This document shows positions 17,327 through 24,910 of a DNA stretch of 46,244 bases, in pieces (the stretch's first letter is position 1; each line of letters starts with the position of its first letter). The DNA lies in assembly GCA_035403465.1 (NCBI GenBank), contig DAONFG010000027.1, positions 1-46,244 of the forward strand. Direction: 5' to 3'. The stretch is from JAAYBQ01 sp035403465 (GTDB lineage Bacteria; Spirochaetota; UBA4802; UBA5550). The notes under the pieces are model-generated. The model saw nothing but the letters and a program-made list of their open reading frames with translations. It ran no database searches and had not been told where the DNA came from. Both the position numbers and the translations under genes were made by a program.

Positions 17327-18580
17327 ATGAAAATATTGGCGTTAAATTGCGGAAGTTCTTCTCTTAAATACCAGCTGTTTGACTGGGAAAAGAAAGAAGT
17401 AGTTGCAATCGGTATCGTTGAAAGGATAGGTATCGAAGGATCATTTATCAAACACGAAGTTCCAGCAAAGGACAAAGAAATCAAGAATGAAACATCTATT
17501 CCGGATCATAAGGTTGGTATCAACCTTGTTCTCGATGCGCTTGTAAAAGGCGAAGGCGCAGTTATCTCGAGCATGTCCGAAATATCAGCTGTTGGCCACA
17601 GGGTTGTACACGGCGGAGAAAAATTCAACCACAGTGTACTTATCGATGATAAGGTGATCGAGGCGATTAAAGAGGTATCACACCTTGCACCTCTTCACAA
17701 TCCTGCAAACCTTATCGGTATTGAAGCTGCTATAGAAGCTCTTCCCGGATGTCCCCAGTGCGCGATATTCGACACAGCTTTCCATCAGACAATGCCGGCG
17801 TATGCATATATTTACCCGGTTCCTTACGAGTGGTATGAAAAATATTCTGTAAGGAGATACGGTTTCCACGGAACAAGTCACCTCTATGTATCAAAAAGGG
17901 CAGCAGACCTCCTTGGCAAACCAGCTAAAGAATGCAACATCATAACAATGCATATAGGAAACGGCGTTTCATGTGCAGCCATAAGGGGCGGAATCAGCGT
18001 TGACACATCAATGGGTCTTACACCTCTTGAGGGCGCGATCATGGGAACAAGAAGCGGAGACATTGACCCGGCTATGCCAATGTTTATGCAGGAACAGCTT
18101 GGAGTGGGCCCGAAAGAAATGGATACTCTCCTCAACAAGAAATCCGGTCTCCTTGGTATCACAGGCAAATTCACAGACAGAAGGGACATTCTTTCCGGCG
18201 CAGAAACAGGCGACAAGAGATGCCAGCTTGCAGTTGAAATGGAATGCTACAAACTGAGGAAAATACTCGGTTCATATGCAGCTGCACTTGGTAAAGTTGA
18301 CGCTATCGTTTTCACAGCCGGTGTTGGCGAAAATGCAGGCGACATCAGGCAGCGTGTTGTTGAAGGACTTGAGTGCCTGGGAATCGATGTGGACAAACAC
18401 AAAAACCTTAACACAAGGTCAAAACACGGTGAAACCGAAATATCTACAGCATATTCAAAAATCAAGGTATTCGTAATTCCTACAAACGAAGAACTTGTAT
18501 TTGTTGAGGACGTTGTTGGTATCCTTAATAAAACATATGATGATCACATGGTTTACAAGTATACATTCCTCAAAAAATAA
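17327..18580 (+). CDS. ackA: Acetate kinase
   Basis: Interconverts acetyl phosphate plus ADP with acetate plus ATP, giving substrate-level ATP in fermentation. Family motifs are present in order: LALNCGSSSLKYQLF at the N-terminus, GHRVVHGGEKF, PLHNPAN, FDTAFHQTMP, YGFHGTSH, HIGNGVS, DTSMGLTPLEG, GTRSGDIDP, FTAGVGENA and IPTNEE. The 417 residues exceed the usual 400, because about 20 residues (ILNKTYDDHMVYKYTFLKK) follow the normal end. TAGGAG lies nine bases before the ATG. There is no pta gene beside it. Two hairpins close the unit. Confidence 0.97.
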   Translation: MKILALNCGSSSLKYQLFDWEKKEVVAIGIVERIGIEGSFIKHEVPAKDKEIKNETSIPDHKVGINLVLDALVKGEGAVISSMSEISAVGHRVVHGGEKFNHSVLIDDKVIEAIKEVSHLAPLHNPANLIGIEAAIEALPGCPQCAIFDTAFHQTMPAYAYIYPVPYEWYEKYSVRRYGFHGTSHLYVSKRAADLLGKPAKECNIITMHIGNGVSCAAIRGGISVDTSMGLTPLEGAIMGTRSGDIDPAMPMFMQEQLGVGPKEMDTLLNKKSGLLGITGKFTDRRDILSGAETGDKRCQLAVEMECYKLRKILGSYAAALGKVDAIVFTAGVGENAGDIRQRVVEGLECLGIDVDKHKNLNTRSKHGETEISTAYSKIKVFVIPTNEELVFVEDVVGILNKTYDDHMVYKYTFLKK

Positions 18581-18591
18581 TTTAACGCAGG

Positions 18592-18613
18592 ACAAGGGGC
18601 TTTAGCCCCTTGT
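18592..18613 (+). terminator. First hairpin after ackA
   Basis: ACAAGGGGC-TTTA-GCCCCTTGT forms a 9-bp stem twelve bases past the ackA stop. It has no clean T-run and probably stabilises the transcript end together with the next hairpin. Confidence 0.6.
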
Positions 18614-18622
18614 GTTCATGCT

Positions 18623-18655
18623 AAAAAAAGCCGCCAGGTAATGGCGGCTTTTTTT
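18623..18655. terminator. Bidirectional intrinsic terminator between ackA and the HEPN gene
   Basis: A-rich arm AAAAAAAGCCGCC pairs with GGCGGCTTTTTTT in a 13-bp stem with a seven-base loop. A and T runs on both sides let it end transcription of ackA (plus) and of the HEPN-MNT unit (minus). Confidence 0.9.
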
Positions 18656-18713
18656 AGGCTGCATGATTTTGTTTCAACCAATACGAAAGTTATTAAGTAG
18701 TATTATTATTCAC

Positions 18714-19118
18714 TCACTGTTTGAACCGGTTGAGCAAATACGCTCTGACAAGCTCGACAAATGTTTCAGCATTTCTGATCTGGCGAATAACTTCTTCTTT
18801 TGAAATAATAAAAAAATCATCATAATCACTATCAGTTCTGATGTCAAAAAGTTCAGAAAGTACTTCTGACAGGGAAGTATCGAATATTCCTGTTTTAATG
18901 TATTCTTTTCTGAAATGTGAAATCACGGCGGAATGTTTTTTATAATCGATGCCGTCTAAAGCAAGCACTGCCCGGATAGCATAAAAGACGGCGTAATATG
19001 ACCTGTTGGCTGCTGACTTATAATCTTCATCTGAAATGAGAAGTTTTGATGACTTTATACATCGGAGTGCATTATCAAATCGTATCCGGGCTAATGCAAT
19101 TTGATCATTATCCTGCAT
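18714..19118 (-). CDS. HEPN domain protein (putative toxin or partner of the MNT protein)
   Basis: A 134-residue all-helical protein with the core pattern SAANRSYYAVFYAIRAVL..G.DYKKHSAV, typical of the PF05168-type HEPN branch. This branch lacks the R-x4-6-H RNase motif of HepT-like toxins, so ribonuclease activity is not assured. I start at the ATG at 19118, which overlaps the end of the MNT gene by 11 bases and has GGAG upstream. A TTG start at 19139 is possible. With the MNT partner it forms a HEPN-MNT two-gene unit, a widespread toxin-antitoxin-like module. Confidence 0.85.
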   Translation of the reverse strand: MQDNDQIALARIRFDNALRCIKSSKLLISDEDYKSAANRSYYAVFYAIRAVLALDGIDYKKHSAVISHFRKEYIKTGIFDTSLSEVLSELFDIRTDSDYDDFFIISKEEVIRQIRNAETFVELVRAYLLNRFKQ

Positions 19119-19452
19119 CAATGGTAACTCCGTCCTCAAGTATATTTTTATAGAATGGAACTGAGTTCTTGTAATGTGTAATGATATTGCTGTCTTTAAC
19201 TTTTATGGAGACCGTGATATCATATTCAAGGGAAAGGCTGCTTGATAGCGTCGAAATTCTATCACGGAAAAGCTGATACTCCTCCTGCGGCATATTGACG
19301 AGAAGCATTATATCCATATCAGATTGATCGTCGTAATCTCCACGGGCATATGATCCGTACAGAATAACAGAAAATAATCTGTTTCCGAACAGCTCCCTGG
19401 CGTTTTTTGCAACTTCACCGGTTATTTTTTTTATATCAGCATTTTTTTGCAT
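19108..19452 (-). CDS. MNT-type nucleotidyltransferase (putative antitoxin)
   Basis: A 114-residue minimal nucleotidyltransferase of the Pol-beta fold. The active-site signature is GSYARGDYDDQSDMDIMLLV (about 32-51) with the paired acidic residues in SDMD, and a third acidic residue is likely in LEYDITVS. In characterised HEPN-MNT pairs the MNT enzyme transfers AMP to the HEPN toxin and silences it; that role here is inference. The gene precedes and overlaps the HEPN gene. AAAGG lies just ahead of the ATG. An inverted repeat spans its promoter. Confidence 0.88.
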   Translation of the reverse strand: MQKNADIKKITGEVAKNARELFGNRLFSVILYGSYARGDYDDQSDMDIMLLVNMPQEEYQLFRDRISTLSSSLSLEYDITVSIKVKDSNIITHYKNSVPFYKNILEDGVTIDAG

Positions 19453-19459
19453 CAGGACC

Positions 19460-19527
19460 TTTGATAATCCGATTGTTATACATAATTGTTATATTCAAAA
19501 AGTCAATTTGTCAATCAGATTATCAAA
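19460..19527. promoter_or_regulatory. Operator-like inverted repeat at the MNT-HEPN promoter
   Basis: TTTGATAATCCGATTG (19460-19475) and CAATCAGATTATCAAA (19512-19527) match as inverted arms at 15 of 16 positions, with a 36-base AT-rich spacer. On the minus strand the spacer contains TTGACA/TTGACT-like and TATAAC-like boxes. The repeat begins eight bases before the MNT start, fitting binding by the module's own complex or another repressor. ATTGTTATA also occurs twice inside. Confidence 0.5.
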
Positions 19528-19581
19528 ATTATTCATAGAGATTATCTATTCTGAATCATATTCAGTGATTATAAATATTTC

Positions 19582-19611
19582 TTGACCGTAACCTTTGCCG
19601 CATGTTATACT
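19582..19611 (+). promoter_or_regulatory. Promoter of the FlgD-Ig/folP/cdaA operon
   Basis: TTGACC (19582-19587) and TATACT (19606-19611) are 18 bases apart and lie about 38 bases before the first ATG of the operon. Confidence 0.55.
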
Positions 19612-19649
19612 CAGAACATGTAGTCCGATTCCCTTAAAACGGAGTATTC

Positions 19650-20003
19650 ATGAAAAAACTGAAAACTTTTGCCGCACTGCTTGTACTGGTCATAATTTCC
19701 TTTGCGTCAGTAAACGCGTATGACATGAAGGACGTTGTTGTCGGGCCGGTACCATTCAATCCCAAGAAGGATATGATTCTGAATATACGCAATCCGCAAC
19801 TCTACAATCTCGAAATCAGTATTTATGATATAAATGGTGATATAGTTTACACAAAGAGTGGATCTACTAATCCCGTAATCTGGAACGGGCGTGATGGAAA
19901 CGGCAGGCATGTTAAGCCCGGGCTCTACATCATTAAAGTTATTGCTGAAAATGCAGCGGGAAATTACGGTAAAAAGGTTATCAGGATACTGGTGGACTAC
20001 TGA
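19650..20003 (+). CDS. Exported FlgD Ig-like domain protein
   Basis: A 117-residue secreted protein: a signal peptide (about 1-23, ending VNA), then one FlgD-type Ig-like domain. The repeat hallmarks are ISIYDINGDIVYT, WNGRDGNGRHVKPGLYIIKV and KVIRILVDY. Such domains act in adhesion or as C-terminal modules of envelope proteins, not necessarily in flagellar hooks. An ACGGAG site precedes the ATG. It overlaps the next gene by one base, so it probably works with that outer-membrane protein. Confidence 0.82.
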   Translation: MKKLKTFAALLVLVIISFASVNAYDMKDVVVGPVPFNPKKDMILNIRNPQLYNLEISIYDINGDIVYTKSGSTNPVIWNGRDGNGRHVKPGLYIIKVIAENAAGNYGKKVIRILVDY

Positions 20004-21028
20004 TGAAGAACAATACGCGATCATGTTTTATAACATTGGTTTCACTGGCTGCTGCTCTCTTTACGGGAAGCATTGCCTTTGCTGACAATGCAGGCGGCCG
20101 CGGTGTGTTCCTTCACGGCGGATGGGCAGGTGCGCGCTACATCGCCTCTGGTATGACTGGCGAGGTTATGGCCGACGATGTTTTTGCCATATACTGGAAT
20201 CCCGCGGGCCTGAGCGAACTGCTTACAAAAAAGAACCTCACAGAAGAGCAGATAACAGACAAGGCTAAAGAGGGGAATGTTTCTGATATCTCTGAAGATG
20301 ACCTGCTTAATTTTTCCGAGGCAGGAGCAGATAAGATGTTTTTCAGCATAGGCATGTCTGCAACGCAGCTTGATATTGAACGCGACGCCCTCTTTTCGGG
20401 GGTGGCATTCAACGCTTTCGGCGGCGTGCTGGGTGTCGGCGTCTACACGATAATGTCAAATGACATAGAGACCAGGGACGGCAACGGCAGCCTTACCGGT
20501 CACACCGGGTATTCGGGTTCTGTAGCATATCTTTCGTACTCGATGTCGAATGATATTTTTTCCTTCGGCGCGACTATCAAGGGTATACATGAGCGTATAG
20601 GCGAATCAATGTACGCGGGCGCTGGAACGGATATAGGTATACAGGTTTACCTGCTGCCGTTTTTAAAAGCGGGATTTATTATCCGGGATGCAGGGAGTTT
20701 TCTGCGGCCTTATGACGCGCCTGATTCAGAGGACCGGTATGATTTTATCAAGCCGCAGATAAAAGGTGGAATCCTCTTCATGAGCGATTCCGGTGTGCGG
20801 TTTTCTTTATGCGGATCAAAAAAACTGGAACAGGACAATTTTGAATATGGCGCAGGTATTGAATATGCTCTGGGAAAATATATGGTAATAAACGGAGGGC
20901 TTGATAACAGTTTCTTTACTGCCGGCCTTACAGTCAGGACGTCATCTTTCAGCTGTTCTTACGCTTTGAGCTTTGACCGGATTGATAACGGTTATAACAA
21001 CACTGTTTCGCTGGGAATGTTCTTTTAA
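20003..21028 (+). CDS. UPF0164 / PorV-like outer-membrane beta-barrel protein
   Basis: A 341-residue protein with a signal peptide (about 1-27) and many short amphipathic strands. Family marks are GARYIASGMTGEVMADDVFAIYWNPAGL near the N-terminus and the closing strands GAGIEYALGKYMVINGGLDN and a terminal phenylalanine (GMFF). The group (UPF0164, related to PorV/FadL-like barrels) is expanded in spirochaetes; it lies in the outer membrane and its cargo is unknown. The start overlaps the previous stop and its stop overlaps folP, so it is translated as part of the folP-cdaA operon. Confidence 0.85.
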   Translation: MKNNTRSCFITLVSLAAALFTGSIAFADNAGGRGVFLHGGWAGARYIASGMTGEVMADDVFAIYWNPAGLSELLTKKNLTEEQITDKAKEGNVSDISEDDLLNFSEAGADKMFFSIGMSATQLDIERDALFSGVAFNAFGGVLGVGVYTIMSNDIETRDGNGSLTGHTGYSGSVAYLSYSMSNDIFSFGATIKGIHERIGESMYAGAGTDIGIQVYLLPFLKAGFIIRDAGSFLRPYDAPDSEDRYDFIKPQIKGGILFMSDSGVRFSLCGSKKLEQDNFEYGAGIEYALGKYMVINGGLDNSFFTAGLTVRTSSFSCSYALSFDRIDNGYNNTVSLGMFF

Positions 21029-21834
21029 TGGCATTAGAACGCACAAGGATTATGGGCATCCTTAATGTTACGCCCGATTCATTCTATGACGGCGGAAGGT
21101 ATGCGGATACTGACAGGGCTTTTGAACATGCTATGCAGATGGCACAGGAGGGTGCGGATATTATTGATGTAGGCGGCGAGTCCACAAGGCCTGGGTCAAA
21201 ATCTGTCAGCGCAGCAGAGGAGATCGACAGGGTCTGCCCTGTAATTGAAAGGATAACCCGTGCAGTCAGCATCCCGGTCTCTATCGATACAACCAAATCC
21301 TCTGTGGCGCAAGAGGCTGTAAATTCAGGCGCGGCCATAATCAACGATATAAGCGGACTTACGTTCGATCCCGGTATTATAAAAATCGCAGCAGAAAACA
21401 ATACGGGACTTGTAGTATCCCATATCAGGGGAATTCCTGAAAATATGCAGAAAAATACATCATACGGCAATCTGCTGCAAGATATACTTGATTTTTTGAA
21501 ACTATCGTCAGAGAATGCTGTACAATCCGGTGTCAGTCGTGAGAAGATCATAATTGATCCGGGAATCGGTTTCGGCAAGAGCCTTGAACAGAATTTTGTT
21601 ATACTGAACAATATACATCTGCTCCGTGAGATCGGATTTCCGGTGCTCATAGGTCTTTCAAGAAAGTCTCTTATAGGGAGACTTTACAATGAGGACCAGG
21701 ACAGGCTCCCTGCTACAATTGCACTCAATTCAGCCGCTGTTCTGCACGGAGCTGATATTGTCAGGGTTCACGATGTAAAGGAGCACAGGCTGGCACTGGA
21801 TAGTATTGATTTTTTAAAATCGGTTGAAGAATAA
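21028..21834 (+). CDS. folP: Dihydropteroate synthase
   Basis: Joins p-aminobenzoate to dihydropterin pyrophosphate in folate synthesis; the target of sulfonamides. All signatures are visible: MGILNVTPDSFYDGGRY near the N-terminus, DIIDVGGESTRPGSKSV, PVSIDTTKS, AIINDISGL, DPGIGFGKSLEQN, GLSRKSLIGRL and RVHDVKEHRLAL. The 268 residues are a normal length. The ATG overlaps the stop of the barrel gene by one base, and cdaA begins two bases after the folP stop. The folP-cdaA neighbourhood is common in spirochaetes. Confidence 0.97.
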   Translation: MALERTRIMGILNVTPDSFYDGGRYADTDRAFEHAMQMAQEGADIIDVGGESTRPGSKSVSAAEEIDRVCPVIERITRAVSIPVSIDTTKSSVAQEAVNSGAAIINDISGLTFDPGIIKIAAENNTGLVVSHIRGIPENMQKNTSYGNLLQDILDFLKLSSENAVQSGVSREKIIIDPGIGFGKSLEQNFVILNNIHLLREIGFPVLIGLSRKSLIGRLYNEDQDRLPATIALNSAAVLHGADIVRVHDVKEHRLALDSIDFLKSVEE

Positions 21835-21836
21835 AG

Positions 21837-22643
21837 ATGATTGAATTACTCCAAAACGGATTCCACTGGGCTGTATCTTTCTGGGATTATTTCCGGAACA
21901 TCGTTGATATTCTCATCGTGGCATACATCTTCTACTGGACATATAATTTTCTCCTCAACACCCGTGCGGTTCAACTGCTGAAGGGTGTACTTGTAATTTT
22001 TATCGTTGCTGCCGCTTCATCATTTTTCAGGCTTGAAACCCTGGCCTGGCTAATCAAGAATCTTACAACCTCGCTTGTTATCACTGTGGTTATCCTGTTC
22101 CAGCCTGAACTCAGGCGCCTGATAACCCGGTTCGGTCAGAAGAACTGGCTATCAACGGAGGAGGCAACCGAGACTTTTCAGCTTGATGAACTGGTAAACT
22201 CCGTGTTTGCAATGGCTGATGAAAAGGTCGGATCCCTCATAGTAATTGAACGAAACACCGGGCTTAAGAGCTTTGCCGAGTCAGGGGTAGTTGTCGATTC
22301 GGGAATTTCAGAGGAACTCATACGTACAATATTTTTCCCGCTTACCCCGCTTCACGATGGGGCACTGATCATACAGGAGGGGAGAATCAGCGGCGCTGCA
22401 TGCTATCTTCCCCTGAGTGATTCCAAGCAGCTTCAGAAACAGCACGGTGCGCGGCACAGGGCCGGACTCGGTATAGCTGAAGAGACCGACGCACTGGTAA
22501 TAGTAACCTCCGAGGAGAGGGGGGAAATATCGATCATGGTTAACGGCAAACTGATTTCAAATGTAAAAAACAGCGACCTGAAAAATATGATCCTGTTTTT
22601 CATGAATCCGAAGACTGCTTACGAGGAGAAGTACAGTATATAG
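21837..22643 (+). CDS. cdaA: Diadenylate cyclase (c-di-AMP synthase) CdaA
   Basis: Makes cyclic di-AMP from two ATP molecules; the signal controls potassium transport and cell-wall balance. Three membrane helices lie in residues about 21-95. The DAC domain follows (about 100-255) with the catalytic DGA motif at 174-176 (LHDGALII) and RHR at 206-208 (GARHRAGLGI). The length (268) matches the CdaA class. The next gene, cdaR, overlaps in function as the usual regulator. No phosphodiesterase for the signal is in the window. Confidence 0.97.
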   Translation: MIELLQNGFHWAVSFWDYFRNIVDILIVAYIFYWTYNFLLNTRAVQLLKGVLVIFIVAAASSFFRLETLAWLIKNLTTSLVITVVILFQPELRRLITRFGQKNWLSTEEATETFQLDELVNSVFAMADEKVGSLIVIERNTGLKSFAESGVVVDSGISEELIRTIFFPLTPLHDGALIIQEGRISGAACYLPLSDSKQLQKQHGARHRAGLGIAEETDALVIVTSEERGEISIMVNGKLISNVKNSDLKNMILFFMNPKTAYEEKYSI

Positions 22644-23615
22644 ATGAACAGATACCTGGAAACAATATGGCGCATTATCCGCGAGAAAAATATTATACCT
22701 AAACTGGTCTGTATAATTCTTGCTGTGGGATTCTGGGCATACATTTCGTCAATTGAAACCGGAAGCCTGAAGTTTAAGGTGCCGGTCACCTATGTCAATC
22801 TTGATCCGGGTTTTTCTGTTTCTAAAATATCTTCAAAAAATATACTTGTTGATATTCGCGGCAGCAGGGAGGAATTAAAAAACGTTTCCATAAGAAATCT
22901 CAAGCTTTACATAGATCTTGCAAACGCAGAACCGGGTGTTTCAAAAACATACAGGGTGCAGGAACAGAAGGGCGATATTCCGGAAGGATTTAAAATCGAA
23001 TATGAACCGGAGAAGATCGCTGTAACTGTGGAGAAAAAAATCTATAAAAATGTCAGGATTATACCTAAATACAGCGGCAATGTACAGAAGGGATTTATTG
23101 TGGGCAGGTTAAGGCCAAGTCCGGAATATGTCAGGATCGGCGGGCCGGCTGATGTTGTTGATAAAATTACAGCTGTCTACACCGAAAACATTTCTGTTGA
23201 TGAGAGAAAGGTAACAGTAAAAGAGTACGTTAAAATTGAAAGTCTCAACGAATATGAGCTTGAGTTCGGGGTACAGAAAGTAGCCGTTATTATTCCCGTG
23301 CTTGCAAACACCGGCATCCAGCAGATCGATGTGCCGTTGATTATAAAAAACCGCAAAAAAGGATTCAGGTATACACTGAGTTCCGAGTCAGTGAAACTCA
23401 ATGTTGTCTCTTCGGGCAGCGGTGCGCCTGATGAAAAATCATTCAGCGCTTATATCGATGCACTCGAGATTGATTTCAGTGATGCTGATTTTTCAGGCAA
23501 AGAAAGCATAAGTAAAACTGCGGATATACAGGTGAAGGGCATTGATGCGGATGATGAAAATGGAATTATCCAGGTAACACCTTTAAGCGTTAATGTACTG
23601 ATAACAAAAGAATAG
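22644..23615 (+). CDS. cdaR: YbbR-domain regulator of the diadenylate cyclase (CdaR-like)
   Basis: A 323-residue protein with one N-terminal membrane helix (about 18-34, IIPKLVCIILAVGFWAYI) and several YbbR repeats outside the membrane. The repeats show VPVTYVNLDPGFSV, VDIRGSREEL, ...PEYVRIGGPADVVDKI and IDVPLIIKNRKKGFRYTL. CdaR binds and modulates CdaA in characterised bacteria. The ATG follows the cdaA TAG directly with no gap. Three to four repeats are discernible. Confidence 0.9.
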   Translation: MNRYLETIWRIIREKNIIPKLVCIILAVGFWAYISSIETGSLKFKVPVTYVNLDPGFSVSKISSKNILVDIRGSREELKNVSIRNLKLYIDLANAEPGVSKTYRVQEQKGDIPEGFKIEYEPEKIAVTVEKKIYKNVRIIPKYSGNVQKGFIVGRLRPSPEYVRIGGPADVVDKITAVYTENISVDERKVTVKEYVKIESLNEYELEFGVQKVAVIIPVLANTGIQQIDVPLIIKNRKKGFRYTLSSESVKLNVVSSGSGAPDEKSFSAYIDALEIDFSDADFSGKESISKTADIQVKGIDADDENGIIQVTPLSVNVLITKE

Positions 23616-23658
23616 CAGGGATATCTGCTTCTTATAAATATTTGTAAAGGCGGAATTA

Positions 23659-23865
23659 ATGTTTGGTAGATTGTTCAGTTTTTTGTTTTATATCATAATC
23701 GCATATTTTGTATGGAGCCTCATCAAACTGATTTTCAATATGGGGCGCACTACTGCTGAATTTAACAGACGGGTTGATGAGGCTAAAAAAAAATCCGCAC
23801 AGGGTAATACAAAATCAGGCAAAGATGTGATTGAACTTAACCGCGACCAGTACAAGGTGGAATAA
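23659..23865 (+). CDS. Small membrane protein (DUF4834-like)
   Basis: The 68-residue product has one N-terminal membrane helix (about 8-26, FLFYIIIAYFVWSLIKLIF) and a charged cytoplasmic tail ending RDQYKVE. Its shape recalls short DUF4834-type proteins, but the assignment is weak. AAAGGCGG lies before the ATG. It sits 43 bases after cdaR and nine bases before the next gene, so it belongs to the same operon. Confidence 0.7.
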   Translation: MFGRLFSFLFYIIIAYFVWSLIKLIFNMGRTTAEFNRRVDEAKKKSAQGNTKSGKDVIELNRDQYKVE

Positions 23866-23874
23866 CCTGATCTT

Positions 23875-24291
23875 ATGAAAAAAGCAGCAGCTGTATTCAT
23901 TATATCCTTACTATGCGCGTCGTGCGGGAAACTGCACGGCGAATTTGCGTTCAGGCAGAAAGATGATAAAGGATATAAACACCTCCTCCCCAGGCTTGAA
24001 TTTGATGCATCAGAAACCGTTGACTGGATATACAAGTTCGATGTTGTAACAGGTAAAAGGACTATAGGCATAATTCTGATGAAGAAAGAACTCGGCTGGG
24101 TTGATATAATGACCTCGGCGGATTATGTTGATGAAACCAGGCAGCTTGTTTACGGAAAAATCAGCGGACTTGAACCGGGTGATTACAAGCTTGTTCTTAC
24201 CGAAATAAAAACAGAAAAAAGTGTACTGATTGATCAAAAGGAATTTTATCTCTACTCGGACGAGGAACCCCTGGAAGAACCGCTTGACTGA
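23875..24291 (+). CDS. Uncharacterised lipoprotein
   Basis: Residues 1-17 are a lipoprotein signal with lipobox LCASC. The mature region (about 120 residues) has a folded, beta-rich look with no recognised motif; DYKLVLTEIKTEKSV resembles the strands of an Ig-like or transthyretin-like fold. It is the last gene of the folP-cdaA operon. Its 3' end overlaps the oppositely oriented next gene by 40 bases. Confidence 0.75.
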   Translation: MKKAAAVFIISLLCASCGKLHGEFAFRQKDDKGYKHLLPRLEFDASETVDWIYKFDVVTGKRTIGIILMKKELGWVDIMTSADYVDETRQLVYGKISGLEPGDYKLVLTEIKTEKSVLIDQKEFYLYSDEEPLEEPLD

Positions 24292-24572
24292 ACCTTTTCT
24301 TTACCGGTTTTAGTTATAGTCTCTACGGTGTTCCCTATCATGTTAATAGAATCCCTGGTCTTTTTTCCCTCTTCAATGATCTGCATCAAGGGCTTCGGAA
24401 TTTTTTCACCCTTGTAATACATGTATCCCGTGAACAGCACAAGCATTATAATCGCGATTATAATCAGTTTAACCAGTCGTTTAAGAATGAAATATATAAT
24501 AAGCGACAGGACTAGAAGTACAAGTATAAGTACTGTTTTGTCAGAGAGTATTTTGTTAACCAGACTTTCCAT
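24252..24572 (-). CDS. Small membrane protein, uncharacterised
   Basis: A 106-residue product read from the ATG at 24572, which has AAAGGA ten bases upstream; the frame is open to 24650 but that part runs through repeat DNA. Residues about 13-30 and 33-53 form two adjacent hydrophobic helices. A charged tail ends in a serine-glycine-rich stretch (SSGSSRGSSSE). No family is recognised. It converges on the preceding lipoprotein gene and overlaps its last 40 bases. Confidence 0.6.
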   Translation of the reverse strand: MESLVNKILSDKTVLILVLLVLSLIIYFILKRLVKLIIIAIIMLVLFTGYMYYKGEKIPKPLMQIIEEGKKTRDSINMIGNTVETITKTGKEKVQSSGSSRGSSSE

Positions 24573-24611
24573 ATGAAATCCTTTAATCAGCTGCAACTTA
24601 AGCCTTTTTCG

Positions 24612-24741
24612 ATTGAATTCGTGAATATAAAGTCTCTGCGAGGCATGCACTGCCGTGGCAGTCTGTTTCAGAAAATAATCATTCTATTATATATTAACAC
24701 ATTCCTGCCAAAACAGATTGCTTCACTTCGTTCGCAATGAC
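24612..24741 (-). repeat. Dispersed repeat, short copy (inverted relative to 8857-9080)
   Basis: Bases 24712-24741 are an exact 30-base reverse complement of 8857-8886. The blocks at 24641-24661 and 24617-24645 match, with a few differences, the middle and end of the long copy. About 100 internal bases are missing. The order and orientation of blocks are the same within each copy, as for a non-autonomous element with an internal deletion. Confidence 0.8.
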
Positions 24742-24910
24742 AAGTACCGATCTGATCGTTTCGTAAACCGCTATATTTATCTTGTTTGAAAATGCAGTAT
24801 ATGATTATTTCTTGCAATGATTTTTTTGTTTTTACATACTGCCGGCAGCTTGGTATAAACATTTTTCCGGAATTCACAATCCAGTTAATGTGAACTGATG
24901 TGAGGTGCAA

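Noticed and set aside
21084..21650. Minus-strand frame of 188 codons inside folP
   Set aside because: It is a low-complexity shadow of a fully supported folP gene.
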